From contig CAVLDO010000010.1 of the NCBI GenBank assembly GCA_963662035.1, forward strand, positions 1 through 57,569: a DNA stretch of 57,569 bases, given 5' to 3'. Below the pieces are notes generated by a model, which saw nothing but the letters and a program-made list of their open reading frames with translations, made no database searches and was not told the origin of the DNA. How positions within the stretch are numbered: position 1 is the stretch's first letter; each line of letters starts with the position of its first letter. The DNA comes from Equibacterium sp963662035 (lineage in GTDB: Bacteria; Bacteroidota; Bacteroidia; Bacteroidales; UBA932). This document shows positions 16,264 to 24,218 of the stretch, one piece after another. The position numbers and the translations under genes are program-made.

Positions 16264-16728
16264 CTATTCGACTGCGTTTGCGCCATAGAGAATCTTGAGC
16301 GCGTTGCAGCGGCGAAGCTCTTGCTTGATGTCGGTGATGATACCCATTCGGGTAGTCTTGTCAGCCTTGATAGACACTGTCATAAACGGACGATCCTGCT
16401 CGCTGAGGTTTTCGCGCTCAGCAGCCACAAAGTCGCGGATCTCATCTACGGAACGGAAGGAGTCGTTGAGCTGGATGCGGCTGTCGGTACCATATTTTCC
16501 CTGATACTTGGGCAGCGGAGTTCCCACATAAATGTATGAAGAAAGATCCTTGCGCTCCAGTTTGGCAATCTCGCTTGCGGCGGGAAGCGAAACCATCACC
16601 AGGTGCTCCGTCTGGCGCATGCTCGTGGTAATCATGAAGAACATCAGAATCATGAACACGATGTCAGGGAGCGATGCGGTGCTGATTGCAGGAATGCCGC
16701 CTTTGCTGCTTTTTTTGAATTTTGCCAT
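16264..16728 (-). CDS. exbD: ExbD/TolR-family energy transducer, short form
   Basis: Inner-membrane protein that works with ExbB to use the proton gradient to drive TonB or a Tol-like partner. The 154-residue protein has one N-terminal transmembrane helix (about 20-38, LPDIVFMILMFFMIT) carrying the essential Asp22 expected to face the ExbB pore, then a periplasmic domain. It is the last gene of the operon, 12 nt after the longer ExbD. No tonB gene follows before the terminator. Gut Bacteroidota often carry paired ExbD proteins like this. Confidence 0.9.
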   Translation of the reverse strand: MAKFKKSSKGGIPAISTASLPDIVFMILMFFMITTSMRQTEHLVMVSLPAASEIAKLERKDLSSYIYVGTPLPKYQGKYGTDSRIQLNDSFRSVDEIRDFVAAERENLSEQDRPFMTVSIKADKTTRMGIITDIKQELRRCNALKILYGANAVE

Positions 16729-16740
16729 TTTGATAACCTC

Positions 16741-17322
16741 CTATTTCTGTAGTCTGGTATCCTTGGGCTCGGCTTCGGAAATCTGCTGCGGGATACATTT
16801 ACGCACGATTTTCTGTTTGTCGTCGTCGAGCTGCGCATACTTCTTGCCGTAGTTTGCCACGGAGAATTCGTCGCGGATTTCGTTTATGGCCTTGACAAGC
16901 TCATTCTGTACGGCGATATACTGTCCGTAAGTTGTGCCTCGGTCGTTCTGCAGAGAAATCACACCCTTCGAAACGGGATAGGGGCCGAAACCCTCGATGT
17001 CCTTGACCACCTTCTCGGGAAGGTTGGGGTCGTTCATAGGGTTGGTGAGAAACTCTACGATTTTGTCTTTCAGTTGGCTGACATCTATAGGCTGGTCGCC
17101 TGCGAACACGCGGTCGTTCACGTTGATTTTCACAATCACGATGTTGCGGCGGTTGACCTTCTCGTTCTGCAGCTTGATATTCTCGTCGGGCATAGGGGGC
17201 AGGCGGCGGGGAAGGCCTTTCTCCTGGTCCATTGTCGTTACCATCAGGAAGAATATCAGCGCAATGAAAGAAATGTCGGCCATTGAGCTTCCATTTATTT
17301 CAGGAGTCTTTTTTGATGCCAT
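16741..17322 (-). CDS. exbD: ExbD/TolR-family energy transducer, long form
   Basis: Second ExbD-like protein, 193 residues, with the membrane Asp16 in MADISFIALIFFLMVTT. The rest is periplasmic and longer than usual: an insert rich in Asn, Pro and Lys (about 75-115, including NPMNDPNLPEKVV) and a charged C-terminal tail ending in PKDTRLQK. Two different ExbD chains in one operon suggest a mixed ExbD dimer inside the ExbB pentamer, which is inference. It is separated from neighbours by 12 and 13 nt. Confidence 0.9.
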   Translation of the reverse strand: MASKKTPEINGSSMADISFIALIFFLMVTTMDQEKGLPRRLPPMPDENIKLQNEKVNRRNIVIVKINVNDRVFAGDQPIDVSQLKDKIVEFLTNPMNDPNLPEKVVKDIEGFGPYPVSKGVISLQNDRGTTYGQYIAVQNELVKAINEIRDEFSVANYGKKYAQLDDDKQKIVRKCIPQQISEAEPKDTRLQK

Positions 17323-17335
17323 ATCCTAATGTTTA

Positions 17336-17752
17336 TTAACGATTCTTAATTGCATTGCGAATGCCTGCGCCTATGAGGGCCACACAGGTGACCACTACAA
17401 GGATATATGTCAGATACAGGCCTGCATCTGTTGCCTTGGATACCATCGGGGTGTATTCCACATTGGTGTGAACCTCTCCGCCGGGAGCCAGCACCCAGCA
17501 GATCACCAGAAGCACGGCCGTGCCCGCAATCAGCGCCAGAAATGTAAGCATGCTCTTTTTGGACTTGCTTACATCAATGAGCAGGAAGGCAATAACCAGC
17601 ACCAGCGATACTGCCACCAGAACGTATGACCAGATGAGGAATGTATCCAGGATAGGGTCACTCGCATTCTGGTGCGGCATCACGAAGAAGAGAACCAGCA
17701 ATATTGCAGAGATTCCCAGAAGGACCCATTTTAAATATTTAGCCAGTTTCAT
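17336..17752 (-). CDS. Four-helix membrane protein of the exb operon, function unknown
   Basis: A 138-residue protein with four predicted membrane helices (about 8-26, 39-60, 69-89, 111-131) and a short periplasmic loop with APGGEVHTNVEYTP between the third and fourth. It has no charged residues in the helices that would mark it as a channel. It sits between exbB and the long exbD with 45- and 13-nt spacing, so it is part of the operon and may help assemble or gate the complex. I do not recognise a named family. Confidence 0.7.
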   Translation of the reverse strand: MKLAKYLKWVLLGISAILLVLFFVMPHQNASDPILDTFLIWSYVLVAVSLVLVIAFLLIDVSKSKKSMLTFLALIAGTAVLLVICWVLAPGGEVHTNVEYTPMVSKATDAGLYLTYILVVVTCVALIGAGIRNAIKNR

Positions 17753-17797
17753 TTTATTGTTCTTTCAATTGTTAATATAAATACCTTTTAAACAGAC

Positions 17798-18604
17798 TTA
17801 TTTCTGATATTTTACCAGAAGGTCCACGAAGCTGATGGAAGCGTCTTCCATCTGAGCGACGATAGTGTCGATCTTTGAAGCGAGGTAGTTATAGAACAAC
17901 TGAAGGATGATGGCTACGATAAGACCGCCGACTGTGGTGATGAGGGCGACTTTCATACCGCCGGCAACCAGGTTCGGGGAGATATCACCTGCAACCTCGA
18001 TTGCGTCGAATGCCTGAACCAGACCGATCACAGTACCGAGGAATCCGAGCATAGGTGCGATACCGATGAAGAGGGCGATCCATGAGAGGCCTTTCTCAAG
18101 CTGCGCCATCTGCACGGAGCCGTAGGAAGTGACAGCCTTCTCCACATTCTCGACACCCTGATCCATACGGATGAGACCCTGATAGAAAATGCTTGCAACA
18201 GGGCCGCGGGTGTTGCGGCAGATGTCCTTGGCCTTCTCTACATTACCTTTGCTCAATGCCTCCTCGATGCTCTCAAGAAGCTTCTTGGTGTTGGTCTGGG
18301 AAAGGCTCAGAGTGATGATTCTCTCGATTGCGATAGCCAGGCCGAGGATAAGGCAGATGAGCACTGTGGCCATAAAGCCTGCACCACCTTCGATGAACTT
18401 TGTCTTGAGCTGCTGGTGGAGGGGCTCATCGTTTCCGGAAGCTGCAAAAGGGTTTTCGGGAGCTGCAACCGGAGTCGCAGCAACCTCGTCGGCAGCAGCT
18501 TCAACAGCCTCTGTGGCAGAGGCATCATCCTGTGCGAAAGTTGATTGGTTAGCAGTGAAGGTCAGAAGGCCGGCTACTGCCAAAAACATGAAAACTTTTT
18601 TCAT
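17798..18604 (-). CDS. exbB: ExbB/TolQ-family proton channel protein
   Basis: Pore-forming subunit that couples proton flow to periplasmic work. The 268-residue protein carries a cleavable-looking signal peptide (residues 1-24, ending TFAQ), then an Ala/Glu-rich linker, an unusual start shared by Bacteroidota ExbB. The MotA_TolQ_ExbB domain follows: helix 1 near 76-98, a cytoplasmic loop with QMAQLEKGLSWIALFIGIAPMLGFLGTV near 170-197, and a last pair of helices with VGGLIVAIILQLFYNYL near 225-241. It heads a four-gene operon. Its base composition is less GC-rich than most of the window, as often seen in highly expressed genes. Confidence 0.93.
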   Translation of the reverse strand: MKKVFMFLAVAGLLTFTANQSTFAQDDASATEAVEAAADEVAATPVAAPENPFAASGNDEPLHQQLKTKFIEGGAGFMATVLICLILGLAIAIERIITLSLSQTNTKKLLESIEEALSKGNVEKAKDICRNTRGPVASIFYQGLIRMDQGVENVEKAVTSYGSVQMAQLEKGLSWIALFIGIAPMLGFLGTVIGLVQAFDAIEVAGDISPNLVAGGMKVALITTVGGLIVAIILQLFYNYLASKIDTIVAQMEDASISFVDLLVKYQK

Positions 18605-18622
18605 AGGTTTTTAGTTGATTAT

Positions 18623-18652
18623 AAAAAATATTTAGTTTTTGCTTGTCTGCAA
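18623..18652 (-). promoter_or_regulatory. Putative exb operon promoter
   Basis: TATTTTTT (18630-18623) matches seven of eight fixed or free positions of TAnnTTTG, with TTG (18652-18650) exactly 19 nt upstream. The ATG of exbB is 19 nt downstream of the -7 element. Confidence 0.45.
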
Positions 18653-18665
18653 TAATTGGTGCAAG

Positions 18666-19442
18666 TTAAGACAAATTTTTTAAAATCCTAAATAAATTCT
18701 CGGAATTGTGCTCTGTAGCGGCCTCCAGAGCGGAAAACGGTATGTCTTTGATTTCGCAGATTTTATCGGCGACATACTTCACATAGGCGCTCTCGTTGCG
18801 GCGGCCGCGAAAAGGGGCGGGGGCCAGATATGGGCAGTCGGTCTCCAGCAGGATGTCCTCCAGCGGGATGCGCTCCAGAGCCGTGGCCACGTGCGCATTC
18901 TTGAAGGTCACCACACCTCCGATGCCTACCATAAACTCCCCGGCGCGGCGTATCCGGCAGTAGGTCTCGAAGCTGCCTGTGAAGGCGTGGAACACTCCCC
19001 GCAGAGTGCCGCCCACCTTGCGTATGCACTCGAGAGTCTCTTCCAGGGCTTCACGGCAGTGGATTATCACCGGCAGGTCCATCTCAGCGGCAATGCTCAG
19101 CTGCCGGCAGAAGACCTCCTTCTGCTGCTGTTCAAACTCCCGGCTCCAGTAGAGATCCATCCCGATTTCCCCGATGGCGGCCCAGCGGCGATCTCCGAGG
19201 TGGTCTTCTACGAACTGCAGCTCTTCGCGCCAGTTTTCCCCGACTTCGGTGGGGTGGAGCCCTGCAGCGGGGTATGCAAAAGCGGGCAGGGCATCGGCGG
19301 CGCGGCACATTGCATAGAATGAGGTGGAATCGATGCCGGGCATCACAATTTTTCGCACCCCGGCCTCTTTTGCGCGGGAAACCACATCGTCAAAGTCCTC
19401 CTTGAAGGCTTCGTCGTAGATATGGGAGTGGGTGTCTATCAT
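18666..19442 (-). CDS. tatD: TatD-family metal-dependent hydrolase
   Basis: TIM-barrel metallo-hydrolase (DNase/proofreading exonuclease family), 258 residues. The metal site is visible: DTHSHI at 3-8, Glu in IGEIGMDLYW, His in VIIHCREA, His in GVFHAFTGS and the late Asp in LLETDCPYLAP. The ATG at 19442 gives the normal start MIDTHSH; a TTG overlapping the dprA stop by one codon is less likely. It follows dprA by 17 nt. The end of the long minus-strand chain falls here, since the next gene, exbB, has its own promoter. Confidence 0.92.
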   Translation of the reverse strand: MIDTHSHIYDEAFKEDFDDVVSRAKEAGVRKIVMPGIDSTSFYAMCRAADALPAFAYPAAGLHPTEVGENWREELQFVEDHLGDRRWAAIGEIGMDLYWSREFEQQQKEVFCRQLSIAAEMDLPVIIHCREALEETLECIRKVGGTLRGVFHAFTGSFETYCRIRRAGEFMVGIGGVVTFKNAHVATALERIPLEDILLETDCPYLAPAPFRGRRNESAYVKYVADKICEIKDIPFSALEAATEHNSENLFRILKNLS

Positions 19443-19459
19443 TTGCGGCGCAAATTTAA

Positions 19460-20575
19460 TCAATTTGCGCCAAACCTCTCGCCCGAAATGCGGTAGATTC
19501 TGCCATCCATCTCAAGCTCCAGCAGAGGCAGGGCGATTTCGCTCACCGGGCGCTTGAGGGCGGCGGCGATGGTGTCGGCGTCGGCGGTGCTGCTCTGCAG
19601 AAAACGGAGGATGTCGCCGGCGATTCCCCCCTCACGGCGCCCGCGCGGGCTCGCGAAAGACAGCGGCAAGGTTCCCGACTCCCAGCCCATAGCCTTTATA
19701 ATGGAGTCGGGGCCGGTGGCTATGCCGGCGATGTTGCGCTCTATGAGGTCGTTGCAGCCCCTGAAGGTGTTGTCGTCGATGCGGCCGGGCACTGCAAACA
19801 CGCTCCGGTTGTAGTCCATTCCAAGCTGCGCCGTGGTCAGCCCGCCCCCTTTCTTCTTGGACTCCACCACCAGAGTGCAGTCGCACAGGCCGGCGATTAT
19901 GCGGTTGCGCCGCACGAAATTCACCGGGTAGGAGGGGGTGAATGGGGTGAACTCGGTCACCAGAGCCCCCTGCTGCAGAATCCGCTGCGAGAGATTGTGG
20001 TTTGAGGGAGGATAGATGGTTTCAAAGCCGGTCCCCATCACCGCCACGGTGTCCAGGCCGTATTTGAGGGCGGCGGTGTGGGCAAACGTGTCAATGCCCA
20101 GCGCCAGTCCGCTCACCACCACCGGGGCGGGGGAGCAACGTGAGAGCCCCTCCACGATAGAGTTGCAGTAGCGCCGCCCGTTTTCGCTTGCGGCGCGGGT
20201 GCCCACTATGGCTATGAGCCGCTCCCGGTTCAGATCAAAACCGCCGCTTGTGTAGAGAACGATGGGGGCGTCGGGACACTCCCGCAGCCGGCGGGGATAG
20301 CTGCTGTCTTCTATCGTCACAATCTCCAGGCCGTGCTCAGATGCCCAGTCTATATCCCGCGCGGCGTCGGCGGCTGTCTTTTGGGAAAACAGCTTTTCGG
20401 AAATCACACACGCCTGGCCGTGGCGCTCGCGCATCATCTGCTGCAGCTGCTCCGGCGGCCGGGAAAATATGGCGTCGATGCCCCCGGCAGTCTCGATCAG
20501 CTGCCGCGCCTCCGATATCCGGTGGGTGAAACAGCCTGCCAGGGCTGCGGCCCGTATAAGAAAATCCCGTCTCAT
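19460..20575 (-). CDS. dprA: DNA-processing protein DprA
   Basis: Loads RecA on incoming single-stranded DNA during transformation, and is also kept in many bacteria with no known competence. The 371-residue protein has an N-terminal SAM-like region (about 1-70), the Rossmann-like core with IAIVGTRAASENG, VVSGLALGIDTFAHTAAL, VMGTGFETIYPPSN and FVRRNRIIAGL, and a C-terminal winged-helix domain (about 300-371). The ATG at 20575 is preferred to a TTG seven codons upstream. It is 90 nt after queA, the widest gap in this chain, and 17 nt before tatD. Confidence 0.94.
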   Translation of the reverse strand: MRRDFLIRAAALAGCFTHRISEARQLIETAGGIDAIFSRPPEQLQQMMRERHGQACVISEKLFSQKTAADAARDIDWASEHGLEIVTIEDSSYPRRLRECPDAPIVLYTSGGFDLNRERLIAIVGTRAASENGRRYCNSIVEGLSRCSPAPVVVSGLALGIDTFAHTAALKYGLDTVAVMGTGFETIYPPSNHNLSQRILQQGALVTEFTPFTPSYPVNFVRRNRIIAGLCDCTLVVESKKKGGGLTTAQLGMDYNRSVFAVPGRIDDNTFRGCNDLIERNIAGIATGPDSIIKAMGWESGTLPLSFASPRGRREGGIAGDILRFLQSSTADADTIAAALKRPVSEIALPLLELEMDGRIYRISGERFGAN

Positions 20576-20652
20576 CTGTCGCGTTTTTCTGCGCAAGATA
20601 AAAAGACGGGATTCTCTGCGGCGCCAAATGCCGGGATTTCTGCCGTAAAATT

Positions 20653-20670
20653 TCTGATTTCAAAATCAGA
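20653..20670 (-). terminator. Weak AT-rich hairpin over the queA stop
   Basis: TCTGATTT and AAATCAGA form a perfect inverted repeat with a 2-nt centre that covers the queA stop codon; AAATTTTA follows. It could be a weak terminator or processing site between queA and dprA. The stem is short and AT-rich, so this is tentative. Confidence 0.3.
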
Positions 20671-21715
20671 TGATCAGCATGGCGTCGCCGTAGGTGCCGA
20701 ACCGGTAACCCTCCTTGAGGGCGACCTCGTAGGCGTGCATCACATTGTTGTATCCGCCGAATGCGGCCACGTTCATAAGCATTGTGGATTTTGGCAGATG
20801 AAAGTTGGATATCAGCGCGGTGGGGATGGAGACTTTGTAGGGGGGGAAGATGAACTTGTTGGTCCAGCCGTCGTACTCCTCTATCTCGTTGGTGGTGGTG
20901 ACGAATGTCTCAAGTCCGCGCAGCACGGTGATGCCCACCGCAACCACTCTATGGTTGGTGCGCTTGGCCTGGTTGACCCTCCGGGCAGTTTCGGCGGTGA
21001 TTATCAGCGGCTCGCTGTCCATCTTGTGCTTGGAGAGGTCTTCCACATCCACTGTGTGGAAGTGTGCGTTGCCCATATGCAGGGTGATGAAGGCCGAATC
21101 GACTCCCTTGATTTCCAGCCTCTTGAACAGGATTTTGCTGAAGTGCAGACCGGCGGCTGGGGATGCCACGGCCCCCTCGTGACGGGCGTAGATGGTCTGG
21201 AAGCGCTCCTTGTCTATCTCCTCGGCCCTGGGACGCAGCCATTTGGGGATGGGCAGCGAGCCTATGGAATAGAGGGCGCTCTTGAATTCCTCGTAGGGGC
21301 CATCGTAGAGGAAGCGGAGGGTGCGGCCGCGGGAGGTGGTGTTGTCTATCACCTCCGCCACCAGGGAGTTGTCGTCGCCGAAGTAGAGCTTGTTGCCGAT
21401 TCTGATTTTGCGCGCGGGGTCCACCAGCACGTCCCAGAGGTGCTGCTCGCGGTTGAGCTCGCGCAGCAGAAACACTTCTATCTCCGCTCCGGTCTTCTCC
21501 TTGTTGCCATAGAGACGGGCGGGGAAGACCTTGGTGTCGTTGAACACGCAGAGGTCGCCCTCGTCAACATAGTTTATGAAATCCTTGAAGATTTTATGCT
21601 CAATTTCTCCGGTGTCCTTGTGGAGGACCATCATCCGGCACTCATCTCTCTCTTGCGAAGGGTATTTTGCGATCTGGTCTAAAGTTAGCGGGAATTCGAA
21701 TTCTTTTTGTTTCAT
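20666..21715 (-). CDS. queA: tRNA preQ1(34) S-adenosylmethionine ribosyltransferase-isomerase QueA
   Basis: Adds and rearranges the ribosyl group of S-adenosylmethionine onto preQ1 at tRNA position 34 to give epoxyqueuosine. The 349-residue protein matches the family across its length: VFNDTKVFPARLYGNK, GSLPIPKWLRP, YARHEGAVASPAAGLHFSK, ITLHMGNAHFHTV and LPKSTMLMNVAAFGG. Its ATG overlaps the truB stop (ATGA), so the two are translationally linked. Other queuosine genes (queC, D, E, F, tgt) are not in the window. Confidence 0.96.
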   Translation of the reverse strand: MKQKEFEFPLTLDQIAKYPSQERDECRMMVLHKDTGEIEHKIFKDFINYVDEGDLCVFNDTKVFPARLYGNKEKTGAEIEVFLLRELNREQHLWDVLVDPARKIRIGNKLYFGDDNSLVAEVIDNTTSRGRTLRFLYDGPYEEFKSALYSIGSLPIPKWLRPRAEEIDKERFQTIYARHEGAVASPAAGLHFSKILFKRLEIKGVDSAFITLHMGNAHFHTVDVEDLSKHKMDSEPLIITAETARRVNQAKRTNHRVVAVGITVLRGLETFVTTTNEIEEYDGWTNKFIFPPYKVSIPTALISNFHLPKSTMLMNVAAFGGYNNVMHAYEVALKEGYRFGTYGDAMLII

Positions 21716-22491
21716 CTCGTCACTTTTGAGTGTGAACCTGCAAAATTATCTGAAGAAAGTAAAAAATCCAAAGAAATGGCGTTATTTATTTTAAAATCGC
21801 CTGATAATGTGCGCCTAAGGGCAGTCAGATGCGCCCCGCTGCATAGACTCAGCCCCAAATCGCGGGCAAAGGAGCGGATGTAGGTCCCCTTGCTGCAGCG
21901 TATGGTCACGTCGGCCTGCGGTCTGCCCGAATCTCCGATTTTAAAATCGTCAAGGCTGATGCGCTCTATCGTGATGAGCGAAGATGTCAGCTGCACGCTC
22001 TCTCCGGCGCGCGCCAGTTCGTAGGCCCGCTTGCCTGCAACCATCTTGGCAGAGAAAATAGGCGGAACCTGCTCCTGCTCCCCGATGAAGCCCTCCAGAG
22101 CGCGCTCCACCGCCTCGCGGGTAATGTGCCCGTGCGGGTAGAGAGCGTCGATTTCCTTTTCCAGGTCGTAACTCGCCGTGGTGGCCCCGAATTCGATGGT
22201 GGCTTCATATTCTTTGACGCCGGCCTGCAGACTCTCGGCTATTTTGGTGGCACGTCCGGCGCAGATAACCAGCAGCCCGGTGGCCAGGGGGTCCAGGGTG
22301 CCGGCGTGCCCCACCTTTATGTGGCGGTTGTGGAAGTGCTTCTGCAGCGCAAACTTGATTTTGCGCACCGCGTCGGCGCTGGTCCAGCGGTAAGGCTTGT
22401 CCACCGGCAGCACCAGCCCGTCGGGGTAGGCGTCGATGCTGCAAGCGAGCGGTCCGCTCCAGTTGCGGTCGATGACTGTGGCCTTTATCAT
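21712..22491 (-). CDS. truB: tRNA pseudouridine(55) synthase TruB
   Basis: Makes pseudouridine at U55 in the T-loop of tRNAs. The 259-residue protein has the catalytic Asp67 in KVGHAGTLDPLATGLL, then KEYEATIEFG, VPPIFSAKMVAGKRAYELAR and the RNA-contacting CSKGTYIRSFARDLG. An unusually long start (about 25 residues before LPVDKP) precedes the core. The ATG directly abuts the rpiB stop and its own stop overlaps queA. Confidence 0.95.
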   Translation of the reverse strand: MIKATVIDRNWSGPLACSIDAYPDGLVLPVDKPYRWTSADAVRKIKFALQKHFHNRHIKVGHAGTLDPLATGLLVICAGRATKIAESLQAGVKEYEATIEFGATTASYDLEKEIDALYPHGHITREAVERALEGFIGEQEQVPPIFSAKMVAGKRAYELARAGESVQLTSSLITIERISLDDFKIGDSGRPQADVTIRCSKGTYIRSFARDLGLSLCSGAHLTALRRTLSGDFKINNAISLDFLLSSDNFAGSHSKVTR

Positions 22492-22926
22492 CTATCTGCA
22501 GGGGATTTTGTCTATGCGCCTCTGGTGGCGTCCTCCCTCGAACCGGGCGCAGAGGTAGGCCTCCAGAATCCTGTCGGCCATCTTGCGGCTGATGAAGCGG
22601 GCGGGCATCGTGATTATGTTGGCGTTGTTGTGCTGCTTGGCCAGCGCGGCTATCTCGGGCTTCCAGCAGAGGGCGGCACGCACCCCCTGATGCTTGTTGA
22701 GAGTCATCGTGATGCCGTTGCCGCTGCCGCACATCGCCACACCGAAATCCACCTCTGCAGCCTCGACGGCCGCAGCAAGCGGGTGGGCCGTGTCGGGATA
22801 GTCCATACTTTCTGTGGAGCCGGTGCCGAAGTCGCGCACCTGAAAGCCCTTGGAGGCAAGCACCTTTTTGATATGCTCTTTAAGTTCGAAGCCTGCGTGG
22901 TCGCTGGCTATACCTACGGTTTCCAT
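22492..22926 (-). CDS. rpiB: Ribose 5-phosphate isomerase B
   Basis: Interconverts ribose 5-phosphate and ribulose 5-phosphate. The 144-residue protein shows the RpiB/LacAB pattern: ASDHAGFELK at 7-16, the catalytic Cys in MCGSGNGI near 65-72, HNNANIITMPARFI near 98-111, and GGRHQRRIDKI at the C-terminus. It is placed 6 nt after ftsZ and abuts truB, so a sugar phosphate gene is embedded in the cell division chain. Confidence 0.95.
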   Translation of the reverse strand: METVGIASDHAGFELKEHIKKVLASKGFQVRDFGTGSTESMDYPDTAHPLAAAVEAAEVDFGVAMCGSGNGITMTLNKHQGVRAALCWKPEIAALAKQHNNANIITMPARFISRKMADRILEAYLCARFEGGRHQRRIDKIPCR

Positions 22927-22932
22927 ATTTTA

Positions 22933-24198
22933 TTATTGTTCTGATTGTTTTTCGATATTCTGCATAATCTGCTCTTGACGCTGCTTGCGGAGCATCTTGT
23001 CCCGCCTGTCGAATGCGGTTTCGCTCTCTTTGTTCTGCAGGTCTTCGGAGTTGTCCACGATGAGCGCGGGCTTGCCGGCGTAGCGGTCTCTCTTGGGTAT
23101 GGAAATCAGATCGCCGGTGTTGATGGGCAGCCCGTGGCGCACATACGAGGTGTCTTCGCTGCTGATGTCCACCACGATGATCTTGTCGCGGTTTATCTGC
23201 TCCACATCCACCTGCGGCAGGTCGGTCATATCATAACCGGTGGCCACGATGGTCACGTGAATCTCTTCGCCCACGGCATCGTCGCGCACCACTCCGCACT
23301 TGAAGCTGTTGGCACCGCCGGTGGCGCTTGTCACATAGTCCATAATCTGCTGCTTTTCCTCTGCGCGCATCTTGCTGGCGGTGATGTTCACCAGCGCCTT
23401 GTTGGCCTTGGTGATGTTGCAGTTGCTCATAAGCGGCGAGCTCAGGGCCGACTCCACCGCGTCGCGTGCGCGGTCGCCGCCCACGCCGCTGCCGATGCCC
23501 ATAAAGGCCATTCCGCTGTCCTTCATTATTTTCTTGACGTCGGCAAAGTCCACATTGATCAGGCCGCGGCAGGAGATGATGTCGGTGATGCTCTTAACCG
23601 CAGTGGCCAGCACCTCGTTGGCCTTGTCCAGCGCGTCGAAGAATTCAAGGTCGGGATAGACCTCGTAGAGGCGCTGGTTGTCTATGATCAGGAGCGAATC
23701 CACGTGCCGGCTGAGCTCGCGGATACCCTCCGTGGCGCGGTACATAGCCTCGGAACCCTCGTCGCGGAAGGGGATGGTGACAACGCCCACGGTGAGCAGC
23801 CCCTTGCTCTTGGCCGCCTCCGCAATCACGGGCGCAGCGCCGGTGCCGGTGCCGCCCCCCATGCCGCAGGTGATGAACACCATCTCGTTGGTGCCGGTGA
23901 GTATGTTGTTGATGTCGTCGATCGATTCTGTGGCGGCCTTCTTGCCCACCAGATAGTCGGTGCCGGCCCCCAGGCCCTTGGTGATCACGCCGCCCAGCTG
24001 CAGCTTCTGCGGCACGGGGCTGGAGCTCAGGTGCTGGAAATCGGTGTTGCACACCACATAGTCGATGTGGTCCATCCCCTGCTCGTACATATAGTTCACG
24101 GCGTTAGTGCCGCCGCCGCCTACACCTATCACCTTTATTATGTTGCTCTTCTCGTTCCAGTCTTCGGGAATGATCGAGTCGTATTGCAGTTTGCTCAT
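22933..24198 (-). CDS. ftsZ: Cell division GTPase FtsZ
   Basis: Tubulin-like GTPase that forms the division ring. The 421-residue protein starts at ATG 24198 (a longer reading would cross into the ftsA spacer) and has GVGGGGTNAVNYM near 25-37, the GTP loop GMGGGTGTGAAP near 112-123 and the T7 loop NVDFADVKKIM. The C-terminus is atypical: after a very short linker it ends in a charged, Gln-rich helix (KMLRKQRQEQIMQNIEKQSEQ) and the usual conserved tail (consensus near IPAFLRR) is not found; SETAFDRRD around 392-400 is the nearest match. It is 20 nt after ftsA. Confidence 0.97.
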   Translation of the reverse strand: MSKLQYDSIIPEDWNEKSNIIKVIGVGGGGTNAVNYMYEQGMDHIDYVVCNTDFQHLSSSPVPQKLQLGGVITKGLGAGTDYLVGKKAATESIDDINNILTGTNEMVFITCGMGGGTGTGAAPVIAEAAKSKGLLTVGVVTIPFRDEGSEAMYRATEGIRELSRHVDSLLIIDNQRLYEVYPDLEFFDALDKANEVLATAVKSITDIISCRGLINVDFADVKKIMKDSGMAFMGIGSGVGGDRARDAVESALSSPLMSNCNITKANKALVNITASKMRAEEKQQIMDYVTSATGGANSFKCGVVRDDAVGEEIHVTIVATGYDMTDLPQVDVEQINRDKIIVVDISSEDTSYVRHGLPINTGDLISIPKRDRYAGKPALIVDNSEDLQNKESETAFDRRDKMLRKQRQEQIMQNIEKQSEQ

Positions 24199-24218
24199 TT
24201 CAGTTGTTCTTTTATGAA

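Noticed and set aside
19461..19463. TTG overlapping the dprA stop as the start of tatD
   Set aside because: The ATG at 19442 gives the standard MIDTHSH start; the seven extra residues have no counterpart in the family.
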